Notes: generated by a model not told the origin, from the letters alone. Shown: positions 1-8,408, counted from the stretch's first letter. The stretch is DNA of 17,623 nt from Bacteriovoracaceae bacterium UBA6261 (GCA_002440825.1 DJVH01000007.1:1-17623), one strand, 5' to 3'. Made by a program: numbers and translations.

Positions 1-442
1 CGAAGACCAGTCCAACAGAGAACACTTTATCTTTTATAAAAGCTTTGAAACCTGAATTACCTTTGGGGAGTTTAAAGTCATTTACTTTATCAAGTGCAAT
101 TCTCAGCTGTGAGAAAATGGCCGATGAAGAAATCACCAGCACAATGAAAGCAACAATTCCCGAAACACCAGAAAGAGTTGGATGGGCTTTAGCGTTTTTA
201 ATGATTTCATTCACTGCTACACCAGCCTTTTCACCGACATTTGCCTTAATTTGATTCGCAAGATCAGCCTGCATGTCTGTTCCAAGCAATGAGGCAATGG
301 AAAGAATGATGAGCACAAAGGGAGCGAGGGCAAGTGCTGTTGTATATGCGATCGAAGCCGCCAATAAAAAAATTTCGTGTTTATCTATATCCTCTGCAAA
401 TTCTTTGAAATTTTCTTTTTGATCTTCTTTAACTAAATTCAT
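1..442 (-). CDS. YihY/BrkB-family inner-membrane protein, N-terminal part only
   Basis: This reading frame starts at ATG 440-442 and stays open for 147 codons to the left window edge, so the C-terminal part is outside; nothing indicates a pseudogene. A charged N-terminal segment of about 22 residues is followed by a membrane helix with the sequence LLAASIAYTTALALAPF (residues 26-42), which matches the first helix of the YihY/virulence factor BrkB family (small-residue run, Ala-Tyr, then Leu-Ala-Pro). A second helix lies at about 90-110, followed by an LRIALDKV stretch, also family-like. Family members are polytopic inner-membrane proteins of unsettled function; older names (ribonuclease BN, BrkB) are not reliable guides to activity. 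A Shine-Dalgarno AGAGG (448-452) sits 5 bases before the ATG. It lies 69 bases after the preceding gene, with which it may be co-transcribed. The family call is from recognition of the motif, without a database search. Confidence 0.82.
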   Translation of the reverse strand, partial: MNLVKEDQKENFKEFAEDIDKHEIFLLAASIAYTTALALAPFVLIILSIASLLGTDMQADLANQIKANVGEKAGVAVNEIIKNAKAHPTLSGVSGIVAFIVLVISSSAIFSQLRIALDKVNDFKLPKGNSGFKAFIKDKVFSVGLVF

Positions 443-511
443 CAATTCCTCTCAGCTAAGTTTACAACTTACTTGTGCAAACTGAATGCCCTCGAATTGA
501 CTGATTGATTT

Positions 512-1972
512 TTAAAATGATTGGCGAAATCTTATTCTGCAGACTGAATCAAAGTAATAATTGCAACGACATTCGGATTTACAATAATTAACCAGACCGT
601 TTAACATTTGCATCTTTTTTTGTGGATCTTTTTCGACAGCTTTTTCCAGGGGGAAAAAGGCATCGTTGCGTTCTACGAAACTATTAAATTGAAATGCAAT
701 CACTGCTGGAGGAATCTCTTTGAAGTAAGAATCAATCAACGGATCTTTTGCTTCATAAAATAAACTCTCAAGTTGATAATTCAAAAAAAATGGCCGCGAA
801 CTTTGTTCTAGCTGAAGAAATGTTGAACCGAGGCAGATAAAAGTACAAAGCCAAACAATGTTTTTCTTGCCCTCGCGAAGAAAAACTAAAAATGGCAGTG
901 AAAGAATCGCAAGAAAACAGACGAGAAAACGAGGACCGTAGCACCATTCGCCAAATGTATAAAAGAGCAAAAGCGGAATAAGCGCAAGAACCATGGTCAT
1001 TAAAATTAAAACTGCTTCTGCCTTATGCTTTTGGAAGAATGATTTGTATCCTAAAAAAGAAAAAAGAAGAGGAGGAAAGTATAAAAAAACACTCGCACGT
1101 GCAGATCCAAAGTAATCCCACGTTCTACCGGGAATATGCCCGAGTGAAAAAGGTTTAATCGTTTCATCAAATGGTGCATGCGAAGCTTTACTCAATAAGA
1201 CGAGTTCAGAAAATTGTACTCTATTGATTAGAAAAATGACCCCAACCGTAACGGCTCCAGACACTGCGGAAAGGGCGATAAATTTAAAATTCTCTTTCTT
1301 GTTAAAAAGATAAAAAGCGGCTGGAAGATACAAAACGACATAATATATTTTAGCCATCACTAGAAATGTCAGCGCCAGGTTAAAAAGGACAAACCATTTT
1401 ATTTTTGCGGTTTGTTTGAACTCTAGTAGCGAGTAAAAATAAGTTAGAAAGAAGGTGATTTGCCAGATCTCATAGCTTTGGGCCCTTAAATAATTAAACA
1501 TGTAAGTTGCGTATAAGCAGATAAGCACGAACATAAAGTTTATCTTCACGTTGTCGTTAAATTTTCCGGCAATAAAAAATAATAAAACTCCAACTGTGAC
1601 TGACAAGAAAAGATTGCAGATGTTGTGAGCGAAGACTGAATCTTCTGACAAAATTAAAGGTGCATCTTGATTTTGGTCGTGTCGTACAAAAAATTCCGGA
1701 ACTGCAAAGAGGATCGTATCGAAAAACCCCCAGCGTGAATAATATTTTTGATCGTGACTATTTTGAAAGACATATTGACCTGGGATCGTGAGCATACCTT
1801 GTAAGTTACTAAGTCGTTCTGGTGCAATTCCAAATTCGTGATTGGAGACCAGATTGATTGCTGAAATTTTTATGGCAAATGAATCACCCTTATTGAATTC
1901 TTTGGGCATGAGAAGGAAGTTGATGAAAAAAATAATCAACGCCAACAAGGTGAGATATTTTTTGTTATTCAT
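512..1972 (-). CDS. Polytopic membrane protein, GT-C glycosyltransferase-like
   Basis: A 486-residue protein with roughly ten to eleven hydrophobic segments (about 5-22, 113-135, 142-160, 170-187, 192-210, 212-228, 231-250, 297-312, 320-338, 348-366, 371-386). Residues 71-95 contain KYYSRWGFFD followed by a helix start, resembling the 'DGKYYSKYG..Q' loop of bacterial GT-C proteins. GEWCYGPRFL (341-350) resembles the Tyr-Gly-Pro-Arg-[FY]-Leu motif before a late helix of the same group. Asp30, just after the first helix, sits where GT-C enzymes place a catalytic acid; that role is inferred. Such enzymes move sugars from polyprenyl-phosphate donors onto lipids or proteins on the periplasmic side. 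The start is fixed by an in-frame TAA three codons upstream; no strong ribosome site is visible. The last 23 residues hold four cysteines (464, 468, 470, 478). Exact substrate and family are unknown to me; it could be a non-catalytic relative. Confidence 0.6.
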   Translation of the reverse strand: MNNKKYLTLLALIIFFINFLLMPKEFNKGDSFAIKISAINLVSNHEFGIAPERLSNLQGMLTIPGQYVFQNSHDQKYYSRWGFFDTILFAVPEFFVRHDQNQDAPLILSEDSVFAHNICNLFLSVTVGVLLFFIAGKFNDNVKINFMFVLICLYATYMFNYLRAQSYEIWQITFFLTYFYSLLEFKQTAKIKWFVLFNLALTFLVMAKIYYVVLYLPAAFYLFNKKENFKFIALSAVSGAVTVGVIFLINRVQFSELVLLSKASHAPFDETIKPFSLGHIPGRTWDYFGSARASVFLYFPPLLFSFLGYKSFFQKHKAEAVLILMTMVLALIPLLLFYTFGEWCYGPRFLVCFLAILSLPFLVFLREGKKNIVWLCTFICLGSTFLQLEQSSRPFFLNYQLESLFYEAKDPLIDSYFKEIPPAVIAFQFNSFVERNDAFFPLEKAVEKDPQKKMQMLNGLVNYCKSECRCNYYFDSVCRIRFRQSF

Positions 1973-2010
1973 CCAATAAGTTTAATAGATAGAAAGGAAT
2001 TTTGTTAAAA

Positions 2011-2016
2011 ATTATA
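2011..2016 (-). promoter_or_regulatory. Possible -10 box ahead of the GT-C-like gene
   Basis: On the minus strand this is a perfect TATAAT about 38 bases before the ATG at 1972, giving a leader of about 32 bases if used. No recognisable -35 hexamer lies 15-18 bases upstream (that stretch is the 3' end of the serine tRNA), and there is no extended -10. The match may be chance in AT-rich DNA. Confidence 0.27.
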
Positions 2017-2035
2017 AAGATGGGAAGCCAAAAGA

Positions 2036-2127
2036 TGGCGGAGACAGTGAGATTCGAACTCACGGTACCCCTTGCGGGGTACGACGCCTTAGCAAGGCGC
2101 TGGATTAGACCACTCTCCCATGTCTCC
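2036..2127 (-). tRNA. tRNA-Ser (anticodon GCT)
   Basis: Read on the minus strand this folds as a class II tRNA of 92 bases with CCA encoded. The acceptor stem GGAGACA (2121-2127) pairs with TGTCTCC (2040-2046), followed by discriminator G and CCA. The anticodon loop is TTGCTAA with anticodon GCT at 2091-2093, reading AGC/AGU serine codons. A long variable arm with the stem TACCCC/GGGGTA, typical of tRNA-Ser, and the T arm GTGAG-TTCGAAT-CTCAC are present. It follows the other serine tRNA by 48 bases in the same direction with no clear promoter between them, so the two are probably one transcript. Confidence 0.97.
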
Positions 2128-2175
2128 ACAAAGCCAAGAACAAGTTCGAATTTCGGGGGGAATCGCTGAAAAAAG

Positions 2176-2263
2176 TGGCGGAGGACACAGGATTCGAACC
2201 TGCGGAACCTTTCGGTTCAACGGTTTTCAAAACCGCCGCAATCGACCACTCTGCCAATCCTCC
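2176..2263 (-). tRNA. tRNA-Ser (anticodon TGA)
   Basis: An 88-base class II tRNA on the minus strand with CCA encoded. The acceptor stem GGAGGAT (2257-2263) pairs with GTCCTCC (2180-2186), including one T-G wobble. The anticodon loop TTTGAAA gives TGA at 2227-2229, which reads UCA and, through wobble, other UCN serine codons. A variable arm with stem GAACC/GGTTC and a T arm CAGG-TTCGAAT-CCTG support the call. It is the first gene of a serine tRNA pair placed between the GYF/TPR gene and the GT-C-like gene. Confidence 0.97.
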
Positions 2264-2278
2264 GAATTCTAGAAAGTC

Positions 2279-2307
2279 ATCTTAAGTGTTTTAGTAAAAA
2301 AAGACAA
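2279..2307 (-). promoter_or_regulatory. Candidate sigma-70-type promoter for the serine tRNA pair
   Basis: On the minus strand TTGTCT (2302-2307) and TAAGAT (2279-2284) are separated by exactly 17 bases. Each matches the consensus at four of six positions. The -10 box ends 15 bases before the first base of tRNA-Ser(TGA), a suitable distance for a tRNA start plus a short leader. It lies in the 54-base gap after the TPR gene stop codon. Confidence 0.42.
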
Positions 2308-2317
2308 GAGGGAAAAT

Positions 2318-5300
2318 CTACTGAAGATTGCGAATTTGAGCTTCTATTTGATCTTTGTCCGTAGCAACAGGATTTAATTTTAAGTAATCTTCAAATTTTT
2401 CTCTGGCAAGCGCTCTTTGACCAGCTGCTTTGTAAGCGTAACCCATCTGCTTGTGAATCTCTGGGTTGTTTTTGTCTTCGCGAAGGGCGCGGTTATAGAG
2501 TTCGATAGCCTCGCTGGCGTAGTTTTGGGCCAGGCGAATCCAGGCCATGGCCATCAGCGCATCTGTCGATTTTGGATTTAAGCTGATAGCTTTCTCGTAT
2601 TTTAAAACAGCTTCGCGATAATCTTTTTCGGTGCGAGCCACTTCGCCCACGATAAAGTATGCCGAATCAAGAGCTGGGTTCAACTCAAGTTCCTTATTGG
2701 CCATTTCCTTCGCTTTTTTAATATCGTTTGTGGCTAAATAAATTTTAGCCAACATGTAGTGGACCTTTGGATAGGAAGCTAGCTTGGTTTTAATTTCTTC
2801 AAATTCAGCAATGGCCTCGGGAAATCGTTTTTGGTCGAATAAGAATTCTCCCAAGTCCAGTCGCACTTTCAGATTTCCTGGATTCAAGCGCAAAAGTTCA
2901 CGGCTGTAGGTAACGTAATCTTCTTTTTTGTCTTCCAGTTTCGAAGCATAGATCAAGAACTCAAAAAATGTTTCATCTTTTTTGGGCATCTCTTGAATTT
3001 TTTTATAATAATTTTGGAATTCTTTAATCTGTCCCGATTTGTAATAGAACACTGCTATTTTAGAGAGAAGCTTTGGATCTTCTCCAATTTCCGAAATTGA
3101 ATCTCTTAGATATCCGATAGCAGTGTCAGTGTTGTCCTGTTCATAGATAATTTCTGCATTCAAGGAAAGATAATCTGCATTCTTCGGATCTAGTAAAAGA
3201 GCCTTGGCCAATCTGGTTTTTGCCTCCGGGAATTTCTTTATCCTGACGAATATTTTTGCCAGTTGAAACATGTCATAATCACTCAAAGGATCACGATTCA
3301 AAGCTTCGCTATACCATCTGACCGCCAGTGCGATATTGTTATTGGCAGTGTAAAAATCACCCATCAAGGAAGCATACTCATTGCCGTAAGCGAATTTGGT
3401 TTGAGATAGTTCGACCAGAATTTTCTGAGCATCTTCAAATTTATAGGCTTTCATGAATGCCAGAACCAGATTCTTTTTTAAGACATTATTATTAGGATTT
3501 TTTGCAATCGCTGTTTGCAAAGTTGTAATCGCAGAATCAAAAAGCCCGCGTCTTAACTGCAACTGCGTTTGAAGAAGAATTGCTGGAATGTACTCAGGCA
3601 TCGCATCGACCGCTTCAATTGAATAAGTAAAAGCTGCCTCAAGATTTCCATTTTTAGTTTCTTCTTGCGATTTCTTGATCAGGTCAATTACTTTACTTTC
3701 TAAGATCTGAGACTGAAGCAACTTATCGCCGCTCACATCAAGACCTGAAAGCATAGAGCGAAGTTCATCGGATTCTTTAATCTCAAGTGATTTTTTGAAA
3801 TAATTAGCTGCTTCTGCATTATTATTTTTAAGCGCGCTCAAAAGTCCCATGTGGTAATACGCTTTCGCGATAAAAGTTGGAGCTCCTTCGGCATTCAATT
3901 GGAGAATTTTTTTCAAAAGTTCTTCATATTTTTTAACGTCCTGAACTTTTAACAAATAATCAGCTTCCTTCAACATCAGAAGAACACTGCTTGGATAATA
4001 TTTTAATCCTTCCTGTATAATGTTGTGTGCTTCTGCGGGTTGATCATCAACTTCATTAAAGCGTGCCAGGTAGTAGTAAACTTCATAAGGCTTCTTAGGC
4101 GTTTCTTTAAGCTTGGTATATATCTTTCTCGCTTCAACCAGATCATTTGAATTAATCAATAAGTCGAGATAGTACGCGAGTAGCTTGCTGGACACCGGAG
4201 ATTTTGCGCGCAGATAGTTTTTTACAATGTTTACACCGGTTTGATATTTTCCAATTTTATCAAAAAAGAAAGCTGTTCCTGTCGCGACGTTCAGATCACT
4301 CAACATTTTATTTTCTGAAAGCTGAATCAATTTATAAATGGTGTTGGCTGCTTGCTTGGAATCCTTCGTTTCATCAAGTAATTCAGAATAAGAAAGAATA
4401 AGTTCGCCTAAAGCTTCATTGCCGCTAAATTGTTTTTGAAGAGATATGACAAATTGATTGGCGGCCAGCGAGCGACTGACATAAGTTCCTTTTGTATATA
4501 GCTGTCTTCCTTGAGCCAAAGCGGCATTAGCTCCAGGCTTATCTTCAAACTCCTGCGTAATAGGAAATTTCACATCAACGAATAAAGGGCCCGTTTTCTT
4601 AGGTGCTTCATCTGGCGTAAGGAGAACGTAAAAAATTCCTAAAAAAGCGAGAGCGACGATAACCGACATTCCTTTTTTCTTTTTCTTTTTAGGTTTCTTT
4701 TCTGGTTTTGTCTCACCCGGGACATCTGCAAAAATGTCTGGCTCTACTTCATTCTCATCAGTTTCGAATTCGTCTTCTTCTTGTTGAAGAAGTTTTTCCT
4801 GAAGTTCTTTCTGGCGAATGCGCTCATTGTTTTCTTCAATCTTCGCTTTTTGGTCCAGCTCCACTTCTGAAACACTTAACTGCGCATTTATGGTGGGCAG
4901 AATATTGGCAAGATTAACGAATTCTGTTTTTTCGTTAACTAGTTCTTCATGTGTTGGCTCTTTTGGTTTTTCTTCTTCAACAACAACTTTACTTTCTTCT
5001 TCTGTGCGCTTATTGCGCATTTCGGTTGTTTCTTTTAAAGGCCTTTGAGCTTTAGAAGGAATAACTACAGTCTTTTCAACTTCAGGTTCTTTCTTTTTTG
5101 TGCGAGAAACAATTCGGGTTTTTTCCGGCTCTTCCGGATTAGCATCCTGATATTTTTTTTCAAGTTCACCGTAATCGACATCAATATTTACATCGCGGCC
5201 GAATTTAAACTCCTTAAACGTTTTAAGTCCTGAGTGAGTTGCCTCTTTTTGAATAACTGTTTTTTCTTTTTCAATTTTCTTCTCAACACTTGTTAGTGTG

Positions 5301-5500
5301 AGGTTTTGTTTTTTGATCTGAGTAACAAGATTATTGAGATTGGGAAACGACGTAAGCGCCCGCCAGTCTCCGATTGGAAACTGCTGACAGAGCTCATCGC
5401 CGTTAATGTGATTTTTTAAAAAGAGTTCGCCAATTTCTTCTGCTGAGAATGGTCCGATAACACGGTCATTCTGCAGTCGAACCCTGTACTTTACACTCAT
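2318..5500 (-). CDS. GYF-domain / single-pass membrane / TPR-repeat protein
   Basis: A 1060-residue protein. Residues 1-55 look like a GYF_2 (DUF4339-type) domain: a strand, then VIGPFSAEEIGEL, then GDWRAL with the conserved Trp. Residues 60-270 are charged and probably disordered or coiled (KLLQQEEDEFETDENE region). A lysine cluster (268-276) precedes one membrane helix at about 278-296. From about 325 to the end are many tetratricopeptide repeats, clearest near the C-terminus (for example YREAVLKYEKAISLNP and ALAREKFEDYLKLNP). By the positive-inside rule the GYF end is cytoplasmic and the TPR array periplasmic. The start has AAGG four bases before ATG. It begins 15 bases after nuoN2 ends, so it is probably the last gene of the nuo transcript. 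TPR arrays bind proteins or assemble complexes; the partner here is unknown. Architectures of this sort occur in delta-type bacteria, but I cannot name the gene. Confidence 0.85.
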   Translation of the reverse strand: MSVKYRVRLQNDRVIGPFSAEEIGELFLKNHINGDELCQQFPIGDWRALTSFPNLNNLVTQIKKQNLTLTSVEKKIEKEKTVIQKEATHSGLKTFKEFKFGRDVNIDVDYGELEKKYQDANPEEPEKTRIVSRTKKKEPEVEKTVVIPSKAQRPLKETTEMRNKRTEEESKVVVEEEKPKEPTHEELVNEKTEFVNLANILPTINAQLSVSEVELDQKAKIEENNERIRQKELQEKLLQQEEDEFETDENEVEPDIFADVPGETKPEKKPKKKKKKGMSVIVALAFLGIFYVLLTPDEAPKKTGPLFVDVKFPITQEFEDKPGANAALAQGRQLYTKGTYVSRSLAANQFVISLQKQFSGNEALGELILSYSELLDETKDSKQAANTIYKLIQLSENKMLSDLNVATGTAFFFDKIGKYQTGVNIVKNYLRAKSPVSSKLLAYYLDLLINSNDLVEARKIYTKLKETPKKPYEVYYYLARFNEVDDQPAEAHNIIQEGLKYYPSSVLLMLKEADYLLKVQDVKKYEELLKKILQLNAEGAPTFIAKAYYHMGLLSALKNNNAEAANYFKKSLEIKESDELRSMLSGLDVSGDKLLQSQILESKVIDLIKKSQEETKNGNLEAAFTYSIEAVDAMPEYIPAILLQTQLQLRRGLFDSAITTLQTAIAKNPNNNVLKKNLVLAFMKAYKFEDAQKILVELSQTKFAYGNEYASLMGDFYTANNNIALAVRWYSEALNRDPLSDYDMFQLAKIFVRIKKFPEAKTRLAKALLLDPKNADYLSLNAEIIYEQDNTDTAIGYLRDSISEIGEDPKLLSKIAVFYYKSGQIKEFQNYYKKIQEMPKKDETFFEFLIYASKLEDKKEDYVTYSRELLRLNPGNLKVRLDLGEFLFDQKRFPEAIAEFEEIKTKLASYPKVHYMLAKIYLATNDIKKAKEMANKELELNPALDSAYFIVGEVARTEKDYREAVLKYEKAISLNPKSTDALMAMAWIRLAQNYASEAIELYNRALREDKNNPEIHKQMGYAYKAAGQRALAREKFEDYLKLNPVATDKDQIEAQIRNLQ

Positions 5501-5515
5501 TCATCCTTATCTAAC

Positions 5516-6898
5516 TTACTTCAACCCTAAGAAGAGTGACGGAGCAATTCCGAAAGTAAAGATAGACAATAAAATGATAGCATGAACTAACGATTCGCTG
5601 AATCGTGTTTTTATTGTAGGCAACTTCATCTTTTCTTCGTTCTCTGTGAAAAGATCACTTACGAAACGAATATAGTAAGCTAATCCGATGACAGAGCTGA
5701 TGAAAATAGAAGTTGTTTCAATGTTAAAGCCTTCTTTGAAGAAGTTCGTAAACATCATGTACTTCATGGCAAAACCGCTGGTCAGGGGAATCCCCCCAAG
5801 AGACAGAACGCAAACCGAAAGGATGATCGCCAGGCCTTTGTTACGGTAAAAACCAGATTTTAAGATGTCACTGCTGTCTTTATTCTCATTAAGCTGAGCA
5901 AATTGGTTGAGTATGAGGATTACTCCTGTTGCTGTCATAGAGTAAATCACAAGGTAGCTGATCAATTGTTTTTCAAGCAATTCATCCGGATTCATGCAAA
6001 TCATCATCAACATGTAACCGGTGTGGGCCACAGAAGAGTACGCGATAATGCGTTTGAACTGACCTTGGACGATACCAATAATATTGCCGTAAAAAGCAGA
6101 CATAACTGCAATGACTTGAACAATTCTGATCAAAATATCTTTGAAGTGAGGATCACATTCAAGAAGTAGAACTTGAAGAAGGGTGATGAATTTAAAACCA
6201 ATAATGATTTTAGAAATGAAGAAGTTGACTGCAAGGTTACCAAGAGTCACGTTTGAGTAAACATCAGCAATCCATGCATGGAATGGAAATGCCCCAAGCT
6301 TGAAACAAGCTGTCAAAATGAAAATTCCCAGAGCTATTGCATAGAGTTCCTGGTTTGCTACAGTTGCTCCAACCAGCGAAAGACCGCCAGTTGCTCCCAG
6401 ATAGAATGCTGCTCCCAATAGAAAGATCACTGAAACAACAGAACCCTGAATAAGATATTTAACCGCTGCTTCTCTTGAGTTCTCAAGATCAGAAGTGGCC
6501 ACGAGTGCGTAACCAACCAGAGCAATCGTTTCCATTGCGACATAAAAAGTAATCAGTTCATTTGCACCAAGAAGGAAAACCCCACCCATAAACATATAGC
6601 TGATGAGCATTGTGCTTCTGACTTTTTCCAAAGAAGTCCAGCCGTTGATGAGAATCATCAGGACGTTAAGAAGTGAAACAAGTTTCAAAAGAAGAACTTT
6701 GTTTCCATCGAGAGTGAACAGTTCACTCAGAGTAAAGACATCTCTTTGGTAGAGCATGCAGAAAAAAGTAACTGCTGCAATCAAGCTAAGTCCGTAAGCG
6801 ATCTGCTTTCCAACTTTTTTAATATTCAATGAAAGCAAGGCAGCTGCATTGAGTGCGATGAAAATTAAAATGTTTTCAACAAAAGTTAAGTTTTCCAT
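5516..6898 (-). CDS. nuoN: NADH-quinone oxidoreductase subunit N, second copy (divergent)
   Basis: A 460-residue antiporter-like membrane subunit of complex I. Residues expected for proton transfer are present: Glu123 (in VAMETIALVGY, counterpart of E. coli E133), Lys200 (CFKLGAFPFHAW, counterpart of K217), Lys230 (ISKIIIG, counterpart of K247) and Lys379 (SGFAMKY, counterpart of K395). The motif QGQFKRIIAYSSVAHTGY (278-295) is the family hallmark after helix 8. It is more divergent than NuoN1: the usual Pro-Asp-Val-Tyr-Glu-Gly-x-Pro after the PFHxW motif reads ADVYSNVTLGN here. NuoN sits next to NuoK and the core of the membrane arm. It starts 3 bases after nuoM2 stops, with no strong ribosome site of its own, which suggests translational coupling. 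An alternative is a subunit N paralogue in a related non-NADH complex, but the operon argues for complex I. Confidence 0.9.
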   Translation of the reverse strand: MENLTFVENILIFIALNAAALLSLNIKKVGKQIAYGLSLIAAVTFFCMLYQRDVFTLSELFTLDGNKVLLLKLVSLLNVLMILINGWTSLEKVRSTMLISYMFMGGVFLLGANELITFYVAMETIALVGYALVATSDLENSREAAVKYLIQGSVVSVIFLLGAAFYLGATGGLSLVGATVANQELYAIALGIFILTACFKLGAFPFHAWIADVYSNVTLGNLAVNFFISKIIIGFKFITLLQVLLLECDPHFKDILIRIVQVIAVMSAFYGNIIGIVQGQFKRIIAYSSVAHTGYMLMMICMNPDELLEKQLISYLVIYSMTATGVILILNQFAQLNENKDSSDILKSGFYRNKGLAIILSVCVLSLGGIPLTSGFAMKYMMFTNFFKEGFNIETTSIFISSVIGLAYYIRFVSDLFTENEEKMKLPTIKTRFSESLVHAIILLSIFTFGIAPSLFLGLK

Positions 6899-6901
6899 TT
6901 T

Positions 6902-8386
6902 TTATAAACCTGAGTGTGTGAAAAAATTAATTGTTCCTTCGAACATGCCTGTTACCAGTTTTGGGTAAAGGCCAAGAAGGATCGTTAATACTGAAAGCAC
7001 AATCATCGGAGCTGCTTCCAGAACTGAGATATCAGAAAGAGATTTGTTTTCTTCGTGATGAAGTTCCCCAAGAGCTGTCAGGTGATACATCTTAAGAAGA
7101 TAAATTGGAGAAAGCATAATACCTGTCGCAGCAAGGATCGCTACAACTTTATTTATTTCATATGTTCCGGCAATAACCATGAATTCACCAACAAATCCGC
7201 AAGTCATTGGAACAGCCATTGAGCCAGCAGTGATTAAAAAGAAAAGAACAGCAAAGCGAGGCATAACTTTCGCGAGCCCCCCGTACATTTCCATCTTCTT
7301 AGTGTGAGTTCTTGTATAAAGATAGTGAACTCCAATGAACAGACCCGGTGTTGAAATACCGTGAGCTACCATTTGGAAGATTGCTCCTTTTACTGCAAAT
7401 GGGTTCTGAGAGAAAACTCCCATAATGATAAATCCCATGTGAGAAATAGAAGAAAAGGCGACCAGTTTTTTAATATCTTTTTGGACCCACGCCGTAAGTG
7501 CACCGTAGATAATCCCGATCGCACCAAGATAAAGAATAATATCTCTATAAGCATCAACTGCTTGAGGATAAACAGGGATAACAAATCTTAAAAAACCGTA
7601 GATCCCAAGCTTTAGAAGAATACCTGCAAGAAGAATTGAACCTGCTGTCGGTGCTTCAACGTGAGCATCTGGAAGCCACGAGTGAAATGGGAACACAGGA
7701 ACTTTCAGGAAGAAAGCAATTGAGAATGCCCAGAACACAAGCGATTGAGGAGACCAGAAGCCTGAATATCTCAAGTTGAGTGACTTGATGACTTCATAAT
7801 TCAGATCATACGAACCGTTAAGCTTATAGGCCATAGCACTCATGTAGCACATTGCTGCGAGCATGAGGATTGATCCACCCGCAGTCATTAAGAAAAATTT
7901 GAATGAAGCGTATCTTCTGTTTTCCCCACCGAAAACACCCACAAGGATGAATAGTGGAATAAGCATTGCTTCCCAGAAAATATAGAAACCGTAGATTGAA
8001 GTTGCGAGAAGTGATCCGTTTACGGCCCAGATAAGAGAGAAAATCAAAAAGTAATAAAGACGAAGCTTGTCTGTTTTGATTTCCCAAGTTGCGATTACAA
8101 CCATAACCAGAAGGAAGGCGTTCAGGATAAGAAGTAATCCGCTCAATCCATCCATTGCAAACGTATACGTCAGGTTAAAGAAAAGAGGCATGTCGAATTT
8201 GAAGAGCTCAGTCAGCTGTCCTGGATCCGGAAGATCTGCATACATTTTAATGGAGTAAGCAAGAACAACGAATGAACCGATTAAAGCAAAAAGCTTGATC
8301 GCTTTTTCATTTTGCTTTGGGGCCATCACAAATCCGATCGCCCAAAGAAGAGGAATTAAAAACTTAATAATAAACAGTTGATCCAT
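6902..8386 (-). CDS. nuoM: NADH-quinone oxidoreductase subunit M, second copy
   Basis: A 494-residue antiporter-like pump subunit of complex I with about 14 membrane helices. Key residues are visible: Glu139 in IFWEAMLIPLF (E. coli E144), Lys228 in FFLKVPVFPFHSWLPDAH (K234), Lys259 in GILLKLGIYGFLR (K265), and Glu401 in CGFVGEFMVIAG (E407). The QKDIKKLVAFSSISHMGF segment (302-319) is the family signature. Length is normal for the family. It lies 22 bases after nuoL2 and 3 bases before nuoN2, preserving the usual L-M-N order. The GFVGEF form of helix 12 is closer to the classical NuoM type than the SGFISEAL form in NuoM1, so the two M proteins are clearly different paralogues and not a recent copy. 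Confidence 0.95.
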   Translation of the reverse strand: MDQLFIIKFLIPLLWAIGFVMAPKQNEKAIKLFALIGSFVVLAYSIKMYADLPDPGQLTELFKFDMPLFFNLTYTFAMDGLSGLLLILNAFLLVMVVIATWEIKTDKLRLYYFLIFSLIWAVNGSLLATSIYGFYIFWEAMLIPLFILVGVFGGENRRYASFKFFLMTAGGSILMLAAMCYMSAMAYKLNGSYDLNYEVIKSLNLRYSGFWSPQSLVFWAFSIAFFLKVPVFPFHSWLPDAHVEAPTAGSILLAGILLKLGIYGFLRFVIPVYPQAVDAYRDIILYLGAIGIIYGALTAWVQKDIKKLVAFSSISHMGFIIMGVFSQNPFAVKGAIFQMVAHGISTPGLFIGVHYLYTRTHTKKMEMYGGLAKVMPRFAVLFFLITAGSMAVPMTCGFVGEFMVIAGTYEINKVVAILAATGIMLSPIYLLKMYHLTALGELHHEENKSLSDISVLEAAPMIVLSVLTILLGLYPKLVTGMFEGTINFFTHSGL

Positions 8387-8408
8387 ATATATCTCTTTTC
8401 TCTATTAA

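Noticed and set aside
1..442. Truncated YihY-like frame considered as a pseudogene
   Set aside because: The frame is intact up to the window edge, so the truncation is due to the window and not to the gene.
2064..2085. GC-rich hairpin that looks like a terminator stem
   Set aside because: It is the long variable arm of tRNA-Ser(GCT).
2128..2175. TTCGAA-containing spacer between the serine tRNAs, considered as a decayed tRNA or attachment site
   Set aside because: Only the short palindrome TTCGAA matches a T loop; there are no acceptor or anticodon stems and no integrase gene nearby.
4670..4695. T-rich run on the plus strand resembling a terminator tail or low-complexity tract
   Set aside because: It is the complement of the poly-lysine codons just before the membrane helix of the GYF/TPR protein.
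4204..5233. Several plus-strand open frames of 60-76 codons opposite the GYF/TPR gene
   Set aside because: They are antisense shadows of a well-supported gene, with no ribosome sites or recognisable protein character.
7361..8258. Open frames in other phases within nuoM2
   Set aside because: NuoM2 is unambiguous over its full length; the alternatives have skewed composition and no family features.
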